30,748 nt of DNA, from positions 95,734 to 126,481 of the forward strand of contig BQKZ01001118.1 in the NCBI GenBank assembly GCA_036244855.1, written 5' to 3'. The translations under genes were made by a program, and so were the position numbers. Below, piece after piece: positions 21,397 to 30,748 of this stretch. Within the stretch, counting starts at the first letter, position 1; every line of letters starts with the position of its first letter. The notes below the pieces were generated by a model, which was not told where the DNA came from, did no database searches, and saw only the letters and a list, made by a program, of their open reading frames with translations. Origin of the DNA: Temnopleurus reevesii. Its lineage: Eukaryota; Echinodermata; Echinoidea; Temnopleuroida; Temnopleuridae.

Positions 21397-24300
21397 ATAA
21401 TAGTAAAGGGTCTTCGAGTCCTGTAGGCCGCCCTTTACAAGGAAGTGCATCAAGCTCAAACAAATTTTCTACTCCAGACCAATGTGTACCCCCTCCCAGC
21501 ATATCAACTTTATTAATACAAAATAGTTTTGGGAGCTTGGAAAGCTTTGCAAGTCATCTTGAAAATGTTAATGTGCCCATTTGACCTTAACTTTTATTTA
21601 CACCCCTCCATTTCCAATGTGGAATTGTTGATGCCCCAGGAGCAATTTTCTCCTGGGCTTCAAAAGAATCACAACTTGGGTGGAACATGCCACAGATTGA
21701 ACTGTGAGTGTCATTATCATTCCAGTTCGTTGACAGACAGATGTGAATTTTGACACCAGTTTTTATTGGAGTTGGCTAGGGCAAAAGTGCACTGAACAAT
21801 GCAATGACAAGCTTGGTCCGTTAGCCTGTTGTACTGTCTGTGCATTGGTTTTCTGGAGAATATTTTCATTTTAGGTTTCAGTGTTTTTCTTCACATCTTT
21901 CAATGTGTTTTGGCTCTAACTCTCATTGTTAAAGTCAAAGACAGTGTGGGAACTAAAATTCATTCAAAATGATTCTCAATTATTTCTCTCAATCATAATA
22001 CATTGACCTCTAATTGATACACACGCACATGTACCGTAAGCTTTCATGGGAATTTTGTTGAACTAGCTCAGGCACATTGTGTTTTTGTTTTTAATTTGCT
22101 TGCATGAAGTATATTCTTTTGTTAAAGTTTAGAAAGACTTTATGAAGATACATGTACATGTATATTTCATCCTTGTTTGTCCTGTGCATACATGTACATG
22201 TAATACTGAAACAAAACATAATTTACTGTTTTGTTCTACTTACATGTATAGCTACATTATCCTTATATGCATTTCACATTTTTTTCCATTACAATGCAGA
22301 TGAAGATTTAATCTACATGTACCTGATCATTATATTTACATCTGTTACTTTAATCTATTATCATTTATTTAAATTCAATAAGTGTTTGAATTTATTTATA
22401 CATGTGTATTTGTCATGTTTTTTTACTCTCCATCATGCCTCAATCTGCATAGAGGCTTTGACCTGACCATTTTCTGCTCTTCGTTGAATTTGATAGAAAT
22501 TCCAAGATAGCTATTATAGCATTGAATGGTAAAAAGTTAATTATTAGTCATCATTGTGATATCTTAGAATATGATGAAAATGAGAGAGCGCAGAGAGAGA
22601 GAGGGAGAGATAAATCATGTCTCAATTCTAGTTTATTTATCTGCTCGAGTACAGTACATTCATTGGAGATCAGGGCTTGATGATTGAGGCAAGAAGAAAT
22701 TGATTGGAATTCCTAGATTGTTTTTTTCTTCTGAGATGAATCATCTCGCATTTGAAATTGCACAAAAGTCGTCAGTAGCCTCACCTTCCCAACCTCCCAT
22801 TATACATTAAAGGTCCTTATCAGCATTTCAATAACCCACAAAATGTACATTTTTGACACGTTATGATTTTATATCTTTTTTTTCCTCATTATTATTGTTT
22901 AAAATTTCAACCTCTTGTTTTTTTCAATTTCTTTCAAAATTTTAGAATGCCTATATATATATATATATTTGGGTATATTTTTTTTTCTTCATATATTCCA
23001 TCAAATTCAGCTCTCACACTTGTAGAATTCAGCATTGATATTTTGCCATTCCATGGCAGAAGTATAAAGTAAACCAATAGTTATTAACAATTTCACAAAA
23101 TTTTGTAACATTTTTATCACTGGATACTTATGATCATGTGTTTCATTTTAAAGACTTTAGAGCCTCGTAATATTACATTGATGATCACGTTTGCGTACCG
23201 TACTTAACATAAGTGTAAGGATTACATGTACATTAAAATTGATGCATGTAGCCCTAGGCTACCTGTATTTTACTTACAGTCACGTACTATCAATTCTTTC
23301 ACCCAAAGCTGTCTATCTAAAGCACAGGAGCTCTATCAAAGAGTGATGAATAAAATGGCTAATAATGAGGAAGTTATCTATCTCCTGCACCATGAGTCAT
23401 AAACCTTTGTGCTGGATACGTCATAAATGTCATTTGGGCTCTATAGAGGCTGCACCTAAATGAGTGGCCCGGTTTTAGTGATCAAGATTAGGTTTTCATC
23501 ATCATTTATCCCTGTAATGTAGAAAGGCCCTGCAGAAATTGCCTGAAGTCATCATATAACAACAATTGAATTTCACACCTGATACAAGTATGTGTCTGTG
23601 TATTTGGTGCATTTTGATAAGGATTTTTTCTCCATATTTTGGGGATGCATGGCTTATTGATTGATCTTTTCATAATTAATTTATTTATAATCATTCAAAA
23701 CGATTTACAAGATAGGAATCATTTGTAGTCAAGTGATCAAATGGCCAAATTACAGATACTGCACCTCTCCAGTAAATTTAGGGAAGCCAATTTCTTTTAT
23801 GATCATGAAGCTACTGTAAAGGCTTGGAGGAAGACCTTATCCAAATCTTTTGTCCCTTTTGCTCAAGATTGGTGTGTGCTTGGAGCTTCTCTTGGCTCCA
23901 GACACTGTCTCCTACAGTTATATTGGGTCTGGGTGCAGACTATTAAAATTAGCAAGACTTCCAAATCAAGTCTCGCAAGGAAGAATAGATATTTTATGGA
24001 GGAAGGAATTGATGTCTTCCATTGAGTGCTTATGAATCATCTATCAAAGACTAGTAGTGGAATTTTCATTTTCATCTCAATCTATAGACTGGTATCTGTC
24101 AGTAAAAGTTTTTACGTCTATGTGAAGAAGATTATCTCACCTTTATATCTGACAGGGAGGAAATAATCCTAATACATCTTCTTCCTCCTCGCTATTATTG
24201 TTGAAGGACATCCCATTTTTTTCACCTTATTATTATATTATTCTAAAGACGCAGGGCAGAAACTGTTGATGCTTTCTGTGAAACGTAGGTCAAAAGTTAC

Positions 24301-24620
24301 GAGCCGATTGTTTTGTGCTTACCAGTTGGCAATGAAAGGATCTGACCCTGATCATGAATATTGATCTTGTAATCTAGAAAGAAGAACTTGAGATCTCACA
24401 AAATATCTCGGAAAAAAAATGTGTGAGTAACCCTCCCATACCTCCTCCACCTTCTTTTCCTTCTGCACCTTTATATCTATTGCATTTATGTTTACAGTAT
24501 CTCTGAAAAAACCAAACAAACAAGCTAAAAATAAAACACAAGATACATGAAATACAGAAGAATGAGGCCACTTTGTTAGCTCAGAAGAATTTGTTTTTGT
24601 TATCATGTTTAGCTAAATAT
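21397..24620 (+). other. Intron 7, middle part
   Basis: No recognised exon. Simple repeats include a GA-rich run at 22582-22612 and an AT run at 22953-22970. A 94-codon open frame at 23741-24025 has no resemblance I can name and no splice-supported context. Confidence 0.6.
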
Positions 24621-24910
24621 ATTTGATCTACATGCTGTTGAGCAGGAAAATAATGCCTTGAATATATACTGTTAGGTATGTTTCAAGATTTTTAGGCAAT
24701 ATACATAATATATGCGTCTATTGATGCATCCACCTGTCGTGTCCATTTTACCCATTCCTCCCAGCAATAATCACATTCACTTCATTACCCCTATTCACAT
24801 CCAAGCTATACTGTTCACACCTCTATGAATACATTTCATCCTAGAGAGCTTTTGTGTTATCACCTCTTCTGACCTCAAGTGGATAATGTGTGACCTATTA
24901 TTTCAAAATC
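24621..24910 (+). repeat. Intronic repeat, unit 1 of 3
   Basis: Shares GCGTCTATTGATGCATCCAC and following sequence up to GACCTATTATTTCAAAATC with the units at 25021 and 26206. Units 1 and 2 also share about 90 upstream bases (CAAGATTTTTAGGCAATATA). Confidence 0.85.
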
Positions 24911-25020
24911 ACCCAGAACTTATGCCCCCGAAAATACTAGTATTTTATACTATATTATGTTATATTGGCTCAAAAGTGGTAAGTTTGTGCCATTATGTTT
25001 TGATAAGTATGCTATGTCAG

Positions 25021-25304
25021 ATTTACAAGCTGTTTAGTGGGAAAATATTGCCTTGAACATATGTATTTATATTCAGCTTGGTATACTTCAAGATTTTTAG
25101 GCAATATATGCGTCTATTGATGCATCCACCTGTCGTGTCCATTTTACCCATTCATTCCTTCCCAGCAATAATCCCTTTCACTTCATTACCCCTATTCACA
25201 TCCAGGCTGTACTTTTCACACCTCTATGAATACATTTCATCCTAGAGAGCTTTTGTGTTATCACCTCTTCTGACCCCAAGCGGATAATGTACGACCCATT
25301 ATTT
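25021..25304 (+). repeat. Intronic repeat, unit 2 of 3
   Basis: Matches unit 1 with scattered differences. It is followed by about 900 bases of other sequence, including the hairpin and the CpG-rich patch, before unit 3. Confidence 0.85.
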
Positions 25305-25494
25305 AAAAAAATAGTAAAAAATCATCATCAGAAAATGAGAAGCAAAAACCCGCCCAAGGAAAGACGAAATAAGACGAAGATTTCCAAAGAAGAATGATAT
25401 GTTTTACGTGTAAATCAATGGAGAACAAAATTATTTTTCCATCTGTCAATTCGCTCCATACCCCCCAAAATCTGCATAGTAGTATTATATTATT

Positions 25495-25666
25495 CAAATA
25501 TCCCGAGCTCTGAGAAAGTATATTGGAATTATATTTCTGAGGATGGGCTATAGCAATACTATTTTTCCGAGGGGCGAAGCCCCCGAGGAAAAATAGTTTT
25601 CTTTGCTAGCCCATCCGAAGAATTATAATTCCAATATACTTTCGAAGTAACTGTTCGGGATATTTG
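25495..25666. mobile_element. 172-bp imperfect hairpin (foldback/MITE-like)
   Basis: The left half (CAAATATCCCGAG, AAAGTATATTGGAATTATA, GATGGGCTA, ACTATTTTTCC) is mirrored as its complement in the right half, around the tip GGGGCGAAGCCCCC near 25572-25586. Mismatches and small loops are spread along the arms. No ORF. Confidence 0.8.
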
Positions 25667-25669
25667 ATT

Positions 25670-26205
25670 TATATCTCTTAAAAAGAGATAAAAACTACAA
25701 CTTACTCAGATACTCGGCTCAACCGTACTCAGTCACATTCATTCACTGTCACACTCAGTCGGTACCCACTCAGTCACGGCACAGTGCTGCACTGCCACAG
25801 TACACTACGTCTAGCTGATTATTAAACAACATTTTTCTCCTGGAATGCAGTACTTGTTCTTCTATAAAGTAGGACATTTTTGTGAGCAAACTAATGTTAT
25901 CCATTCAAACATTTCACAGGATGAACGATTACCAATAGGTTGAACAAAAGCTGGCCGACAACAAAGTCCTTCGTGTACGTCGCCATCTTTGTTTACGTTT
26001 TCGCGGACCGCTTCACATGTTCTGCGCGTGCGCAGTTGTGCATTTCTACCGCGGTTGAGTATATTGAAAAATAGACCGAATTGATTTTGGTGGCTTATTT
26101 ACTAGTTGAAATATATGAAACCATGGTTGCCCCCATCGACCAATCATATAGCTTGATATCTCATGAATATTCATAGATGAGATATAAATTGTGATATTTT
26201 AAATT
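25670..26205 (-). promoter_or_regulatory. CpG-rich patch with NRF1-like site; possible minus-strand promoter
   Basis: About 25970-26060 is rich in CpG, unlike the surrounding intron. TGCGCGTGCGCA at 26023-26034 fits the NRF1 consensus. About 37 bases downstream on the minus strand, AAACAAAGATGGCGACG places an ATG at 25986 in a YY1-like AAGATGGCG context. The minus frame from it runs 29 codons to 25897 and contains a possible donor (GTAATC). This resembles a first exon and promoter, but no continuing gene was found and it may be carried by a repeat. Confidence 0.35.
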
Positions 26206-26410
26206 TATGCGTCTATTGATGCATCCACCTGTCGTGTCCATTTTACCCATTCATTCCTCCCCAGCTCCAATCCCATTCACTTCATTACCCCTATTCACAT
26301 CCAGGCTGTACTTTTCACACCTCTATGAATACATTTCATCCTGGAGAGCTTTTGTATTATCACCTCTTCTGACCTCAAGTGGATAATGTGTGACCTATTA
26401 TTTCAAAATC
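26206..26410 (+). repeat. Intronic repeat, unit 3 of 3
   Basis: Matches the last 200 bases of units 1 and 2, starting TATGCGTCTATTGATGC and ending TTTCAAAATC, which is shared with unit 1. Confidence 0.85.
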
Positions 26411-27606
26411 GTTAATAACTTCGGCCCTTCAAGAAATATTGTTCGGATGATCTAGATGCTATTTTTGGAAACAAAGCGTTGTTCGGGTGGAAGAAGTGGT
26501 TTTATTTTTTAATTTTTCAAACATAATATACACGATTCATTAAGAAACTTAGACTTGGAAAATAATGAAATCCGAAAGATCATCTGAAAATGACTTTACA
26601 GGTTGTATTTTTTTTTTTGGGGGGGGGGGGGGGAGCCTTATCAAAAATAAAGAAAATACTGAGTCGATATCTATATATTTTTTCAGGTACACAAATTTCA
26701 GGGTTTATTCTGTAATGTGAATAATTTCAAGGAAATTTGCCATCTTCTGAAGATGTTAGTATTTTGTTTGACCTTTTAAACATTTTTATTTTTAAATGAT
26801 AGGAGAAAAGTCACAGTATGATTATGCATTTTCCTGATATTCACAGATTACCCAAACCCCCGAATGCTTGCTTTGAAACATTCATGTCACCGTAACAAAG
26901 CATCTTTATTTAAAGAAAAGTACTCCTCAATCGCGGAGTTCAAAAGCATTTTGGAACACATGCAATTTGCAATATTTCCACATTCCCAATCAATCACAAT
27001 CAACCAAATTTTGGCTGTTTTTTATTTAAAATGCAGGTTCATAAAAGCATTGACATTTCTGCAACAGGCTTTTACTTTGCAGAATAAACTGCCATCCAGG
27101 GTATTACATGATAGCAAGCTGGTGGATTGGAAATGCATTTGGTCTTTTATCAAAGCAATATTCTTTCCAACCTGCATACACATGTACTTGTGAAATCCTC
27201 TTGTAAAGCGAGTTTACACTACCAATTTTTGTTTGTCCACCTGAAGTGTTGTCATGTGTGCATTATTAGTGAGTCATAGACGATAGGCCTATGACTCCAT
27301 CAGGTAGAATTTGCTCAATTGGCAGAAGGATGCTTCATGTTTTTGCATGCCTTCCAATCCCCTTTATGCCCTTCTTCAAGGGAGCTGACATGTTCATTTA
27401 ACCGCTTTGAGATCTAGCAACCTTTCCTCTTCCATCTTTTTCATCTTGGACGTATCGATTCTTGCTAGCTTGATTTTACACTACCTTTCCTACTCAGGAA
27501 AATCCCTGCCATCCATACTCTGTCTTGCGATCAATAGCATTGTATCCTTGAAAGATTGAATGCACATCGATATGGAATCAGAGGTAAACCTAAGATGGAC
27601 ATGGAT

Positions 27607-27639
<33 letters not shown>

Positions 27640-29789
27640 TTAATTGTCCACAATGGGAAATTTGCTTCGTTGGCTTTGACAATACATGTACATTCAAACA
27701 AAAGAAACATATGAATGTCGATACGATAATACTAATTTATGTGGTCAGTATAGATGGTGCGTATTCTGGTAGTTAGAATGTGCCTTTCAATATAAAGGAA
27801 ATATTAATGCCAAAATCATCTCAATATGCGAAAATGTGTGATTCTCTTGATATTATTGGCACTACCAATATCTGAAAATGTGAAAGAATTAGATAATCAA
27901 TGACTATCCCAATTTAGAGTAGAAATTGATCAGTGCTCATTAAGCAAGTGGTTTCAGACTATCAAAGAAATCACGTTCTACATGCCCAAGTACTCTGCAG
28001 AGGTTGTATGTTCATGTAATAAAATAAAACTATTCATGTAGGTGATGTCATATATGTACCAACTCAAAACCTACTACGTAATATTCACGCAAGCTGTAAA
28101 CCGGATGGAGACAAAGAAGGAAGGAAATATTTATTACATTCATGTATTGTTTACACCATTGACTGTTCTTTAGTTGTTAATGTCAAATGTTAATGTCAGA
28201 TGTAAAAGTATAACAGTCGTGAGGGAAACAGGGAATCGAATCCCTATAGAAACCAAGAATCAAATTTTGAATATTTGCAACACAATATGTTCATGGATTT
28301 CACGCTTATGTTCCAATATTATACATGATGATGAATTAAGAAAATAGAATACACAAACATTTTCCAGTGACAAACACTATTACACTGAGGAATGGAGAGA
28401 GAGGGAGAGAGAAATCCCAATAAGCAATGCGGCTAGATCAGAATGAGAAGGGAAAAATAGAAGATTGCTTGGCATGGCAACCAGCGTAAACAATATCGTA
28501 CATAGACTTGACATTTTAACATTGCTCCCTTTTTCCTGTAGGTCATGAAATGTAGTGCGGATGATGATTGAATTATGAGTGAATTTGAAAAAAGATATTC
28601 TGCTCACACATCGCTGTCCTGAATTGATTTCCATTATTTTGGTTGAGATTGGCTCAGAGTGAATGTGAATTCATGCTCTAAGTGATTTCCAAAGTGATTT
28701 TGAAACAACTTCATGAACTTTTGCTCCAACGCATTCTACATCATATGTAGGACCCATTCATTTTGTGAACTTGCGTACTTGAAATCAAGCGAGTTTGTAA
28801 ACAAAAAGGGTCCTATTTATACATAGATCTACATTTGTAGATGTGGTCCTTTGCCTGGAAGTAAAGGTGCTCAATTTCATGAAAGCTGGATGTTCCATGT
28901 AGACTTTTATATATAATTATGCATACAGTATACACTTTTTTCAGCAAAACTCTATATACTACATGTATATTCTAGGGCTTTCATATTTTGGCCAGTTTCC
29001 TAAGTCTCTCATCTTGAACCTGTTCACTGAATTAGTCTATGATGAGAAAAGTTCTACAAAGAGTTTGAACACTTCTTCATGTTGTCTTATGTTAACCTGT
29101 ATCTGACTGGGATTTAAGTTATTTACTGATTGAAATACATTTTTGATTTTGATAGTCTCACCAATGCTTTGATCTTTACATTTTGTTGCATTTTGTTTTC
29201 CTTTTTCTTACGATGCATGATTTATGACAATGTTCTGAATGTAAGTGGGGAATGTTATTGTTTCAGTGCTTTGCCTTCAATAAGACTTTGCTCATGGGAG
29301 CCATGTTCTGAAAGAATTATGACATTAATGTAGAGTATTTGGCCATCAATCATGTAAACAGTTTGTATTACAGAGAAAGGAGAATGGATAAAGTGAGTTG
29401 GGATGGTCTGCAGCCACATATCTCAAGTTTGTTTCTAGAGAAGCTATGTGTTACAAATCAAAACAATTATGGCATAAATTATTTTATAATCCTTGGGAAT
29501 ACTTTAAAAAATCTTCTCAGGTATTCTAAAGAATAACATTGGTGTAATACCTGTCTGCTAAGTACTGAATATATTTTACCATTCCTGAACTTTCCATGCT
29601 TCATATCAAAGTATAATACGATCAAATATACATTTTTCGTGGGTAAGCATGTTTGATTTGAGGCATATAGTCTAGGCTGGCGATAATACTAAGGTCCGCT
29701 CTTTGCATTGTGTTGTGAACTGTTGCAAGTACAAGTGCAGTACATGTACGTGCACTTCCTCTATTCAAACTTTTAAGTTGGTACACACA
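26411..29789 (+). other. Intron 7, distal part
   Basis: No recognised exon or gene. Features are a T11-G15 junction at 26608-26633, a (GATA)n run at 27608-27637 and GA-rich sequence near 28394-28412. The 109-codon open frame at 26864-27193 resembles nothing I know. Confidence 0.6.
27608..27637. repeat. (GATA)n microsatellite
   Basis: About seven GATA units in a row. Confidence 0.95.
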
Positions 29790-29972
29790 CACACAGCCAG
29801 AGGGAATAAATTATTTTCCTTTTCATACTGACAAAAGCGTGAAATAGAATGAAAGAATGAGTTCACTCGTCAATATTTGTNCACACAGCCAGAGGGAATA
29901 AATTATTTTCCTTTTCATACTGACAAAAGCGTGAAATAGAATGAAAGAATGAGTTCACTCGTCAATATTTGT
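29790..29972 (+). repeat. 91-base direct repeat around an N
   Basis: Bases 29790-29880 are repeated exactly at 29882-29972 on either side of the N at 29881. It fits an unmerged contig overlap. Confidence 0.92.
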
Positions 29973-30748
29973 AAAGAGCCCTATGATTGAATGCTTGTTT
30001 GCAGAGGCAAACAAAAAGTGATGGGCTAAAAATATTTTCTCATGGTTCTTTAGATACTATCGGTAAACAGTCATGAATGAAAATAAATTTGGTCGAATGA
30101 TATGCTACAGGTATATGAATATAACTGTTGACCAAGACGATATCTTGTTTAACTCTTTCATTACTTGTGTTGAAACTTCACAGCATTTTACCTTTGATAT
30201 TGCAGTGCTTTCTAATGTGCTGTAACTCGTCGGAGGTGTTACCCCTTATTTCGATTAGTCATTGGTGACTGTGCAAATTGCCTGTCTGTGTGAAGACTTC
30301 AATTATGACGAAACTGTAGCAAATTGGCAGCTTTGTTTTGACACAGTGGTTCCAAAGTGCAGGGTGATTTAATGGAGCACTTAGAAATCAGGTTTAAAGT
30401 GGTATGTTCACTTTTAGTAAATAATTGTATTGTACTTCTCGGAGTAGGGAATAATGATAGTAGAGCCTTGAAAATCATGAAAAAAAATCACTAATTTATG
30501 TTCCTACATGTTAGGTAGGAACAAGGAAGCTCCTTGGTAGGACTGTGGCTAGAAGATTACTATACTTACATGTATGTAACTGTTGGCAAATTGAACACAT
30601 TCTCTTGAAATAAACACATCAAAGGGGGGGGGGTGAGATTGAAAACAATGTGTAAAAACAAAATTGTCTAAATCTGCCCCTTTTGTGTGTAGATACACAC
30701 CAAAAATAAAAAAATTCAGCTGGACCCGGCATCCAGTGCCCCATTTTT
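29973..30748 (+). other. Window end, no gene seen
   Basis: AT-rich sequence with a 10-base poly-G at 30624-30633. No exon of the SSX2IP C-terminal half is recognised. Confidence 0.6.

Larger units (their letters stand above)
2488..30748 (+). other. SSX2IP: SSX2IP/ADIP gene, 5' part (gene span, partial)
   Basis: The spliced reading frame resembles SSX2IP (afadin- and alpha-actinin-binding protein). Known family roles: coiled-coil protein of adherens junctions binding afadin and alpha-actinin, and of centrosomes and centriolar satellites, where it helps anchor microtubules and supports cilium formation. Landmarks in order are FCTKDNIDQCVSYLDQ, ELSALGFP, SSDLEHLQ, KKKEREVNRLKERIHQ, MDILN and GKRGTWKT; each has a close vertebrate counterpart in the same order. 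Six coding exons in the chosen set join with compatible phases (59+193+167+169+139+76 nt = 267 codons plus 2 nt), starting at the ATG at 3573. The 3' half lies outside the window or was not recognised. No promoter or first exon could be fixed. Orthology is confident; exact exon use is uncertain because several exons are duplicated. Confidence 0.88.

Noticed and set aside
21182..21502. Overlapping frames rich in Thr, Val or Cys
   Set aside because: Shadows of the (CAA)n tract and the neighbouring inverted-repeat element.
23741..24025. 94-codon frame starting MAKLQILHLSS
   Set aside because: It is the longest plausible frame of the region, but no domain, splice sites or similarity I can name; the length is within chance for AT-rich introns of this size.
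26864..27193. 109-codon frame
   Set aside because: No recognisable motif and no matching splice sites; not supported as a gene.
28220..28245. tRNA-like T-arm (GGATTCGATTCC on the minus strand)
   Set aside because: One stem base pair is mismatched and no acceptor, D or anticodon arm could be built around it; not a tRNA, at most a SINE remnant.

Overview
The window looks like animal nuclear DNA, probably from a marine invertebrate. It is AT-rich with long introns, GT..AG splice sites, many small terminal-inverted-repeat elements and microsatellites, and no bacterial-style gene organisation. An echinoderm or another invertebrate deuterostome is my best guess, from the repeat style and the abundance of ACATGTA; this is a weak inference.

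One gene can be read with confidence. It is the 5' part of an SSX2IP (ADIP, afadin- and alpha-actinin-binding protein; Msd1) orthologue on the + strand. Its coding exons are 3573-3631 (start codon exon), 8027-8219 or its duplicate 10113-10305, 12379-12545 (with a duplicate at 12189-12332), 13809-13977, 17488-17626 and 18895-18970. All exon phases agree and give about 267 residues, ending in the conserved KRGTWKT block. Vertebrate SSX2IP is about 600 residues, so more than half of the protein is encoded beyond the window; I found no further exon in the last 11.8 kb.

The notable feature is how often this gene's exons are copied. The start-codon exon occurs three times (2488, 3315, 3553), exon 3 twice, exon 4 twice in tandem 46 bp apart, and the end of exon 5 in a decaying row of about six copies (13.8-14.8 kb). 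Some of this is probably assembly artefact. Each of the five single N bases (2586, 9083, 16110, 16954, 29881) has beside it a block that is repeated elsewhere, as expected where contigs or haplotypes were joined without merging their overlap. Exon 4 and the exon 5 array contain no N and look like real intragenic duplication. The two exon 4 copies differ only at synonymous positions over 45 codons.

Layout: 1-2487 upstream/5' intron with poly-G, a long pyrimidine tract and a small inverted-repeat insertion; 2488-3631 start-exon copies; 3632-8026 intron with a palindromic 147-bp element; 7001-9082 and 9084-11168 two copies of one 2.1-kb block holding exon 3, a hAT-like element and a 668-bp inverted-repeat element; 12.2-14.8 kb exons 4 and 5 and their copies; 14.9-17.0 kb an 88-bp minisatellite plus a duplicated 0.8-kb block; 17.5-19.0 kb exons 6 and 7; 19-30.7 kb a long intron with a TA-flanked element, simple repeats, a three-copy repeat at 24.6-26.4 kb, a large hairpin at 25.5 kb and a CpG-rich NRF1-like patch at 26.0 kb.
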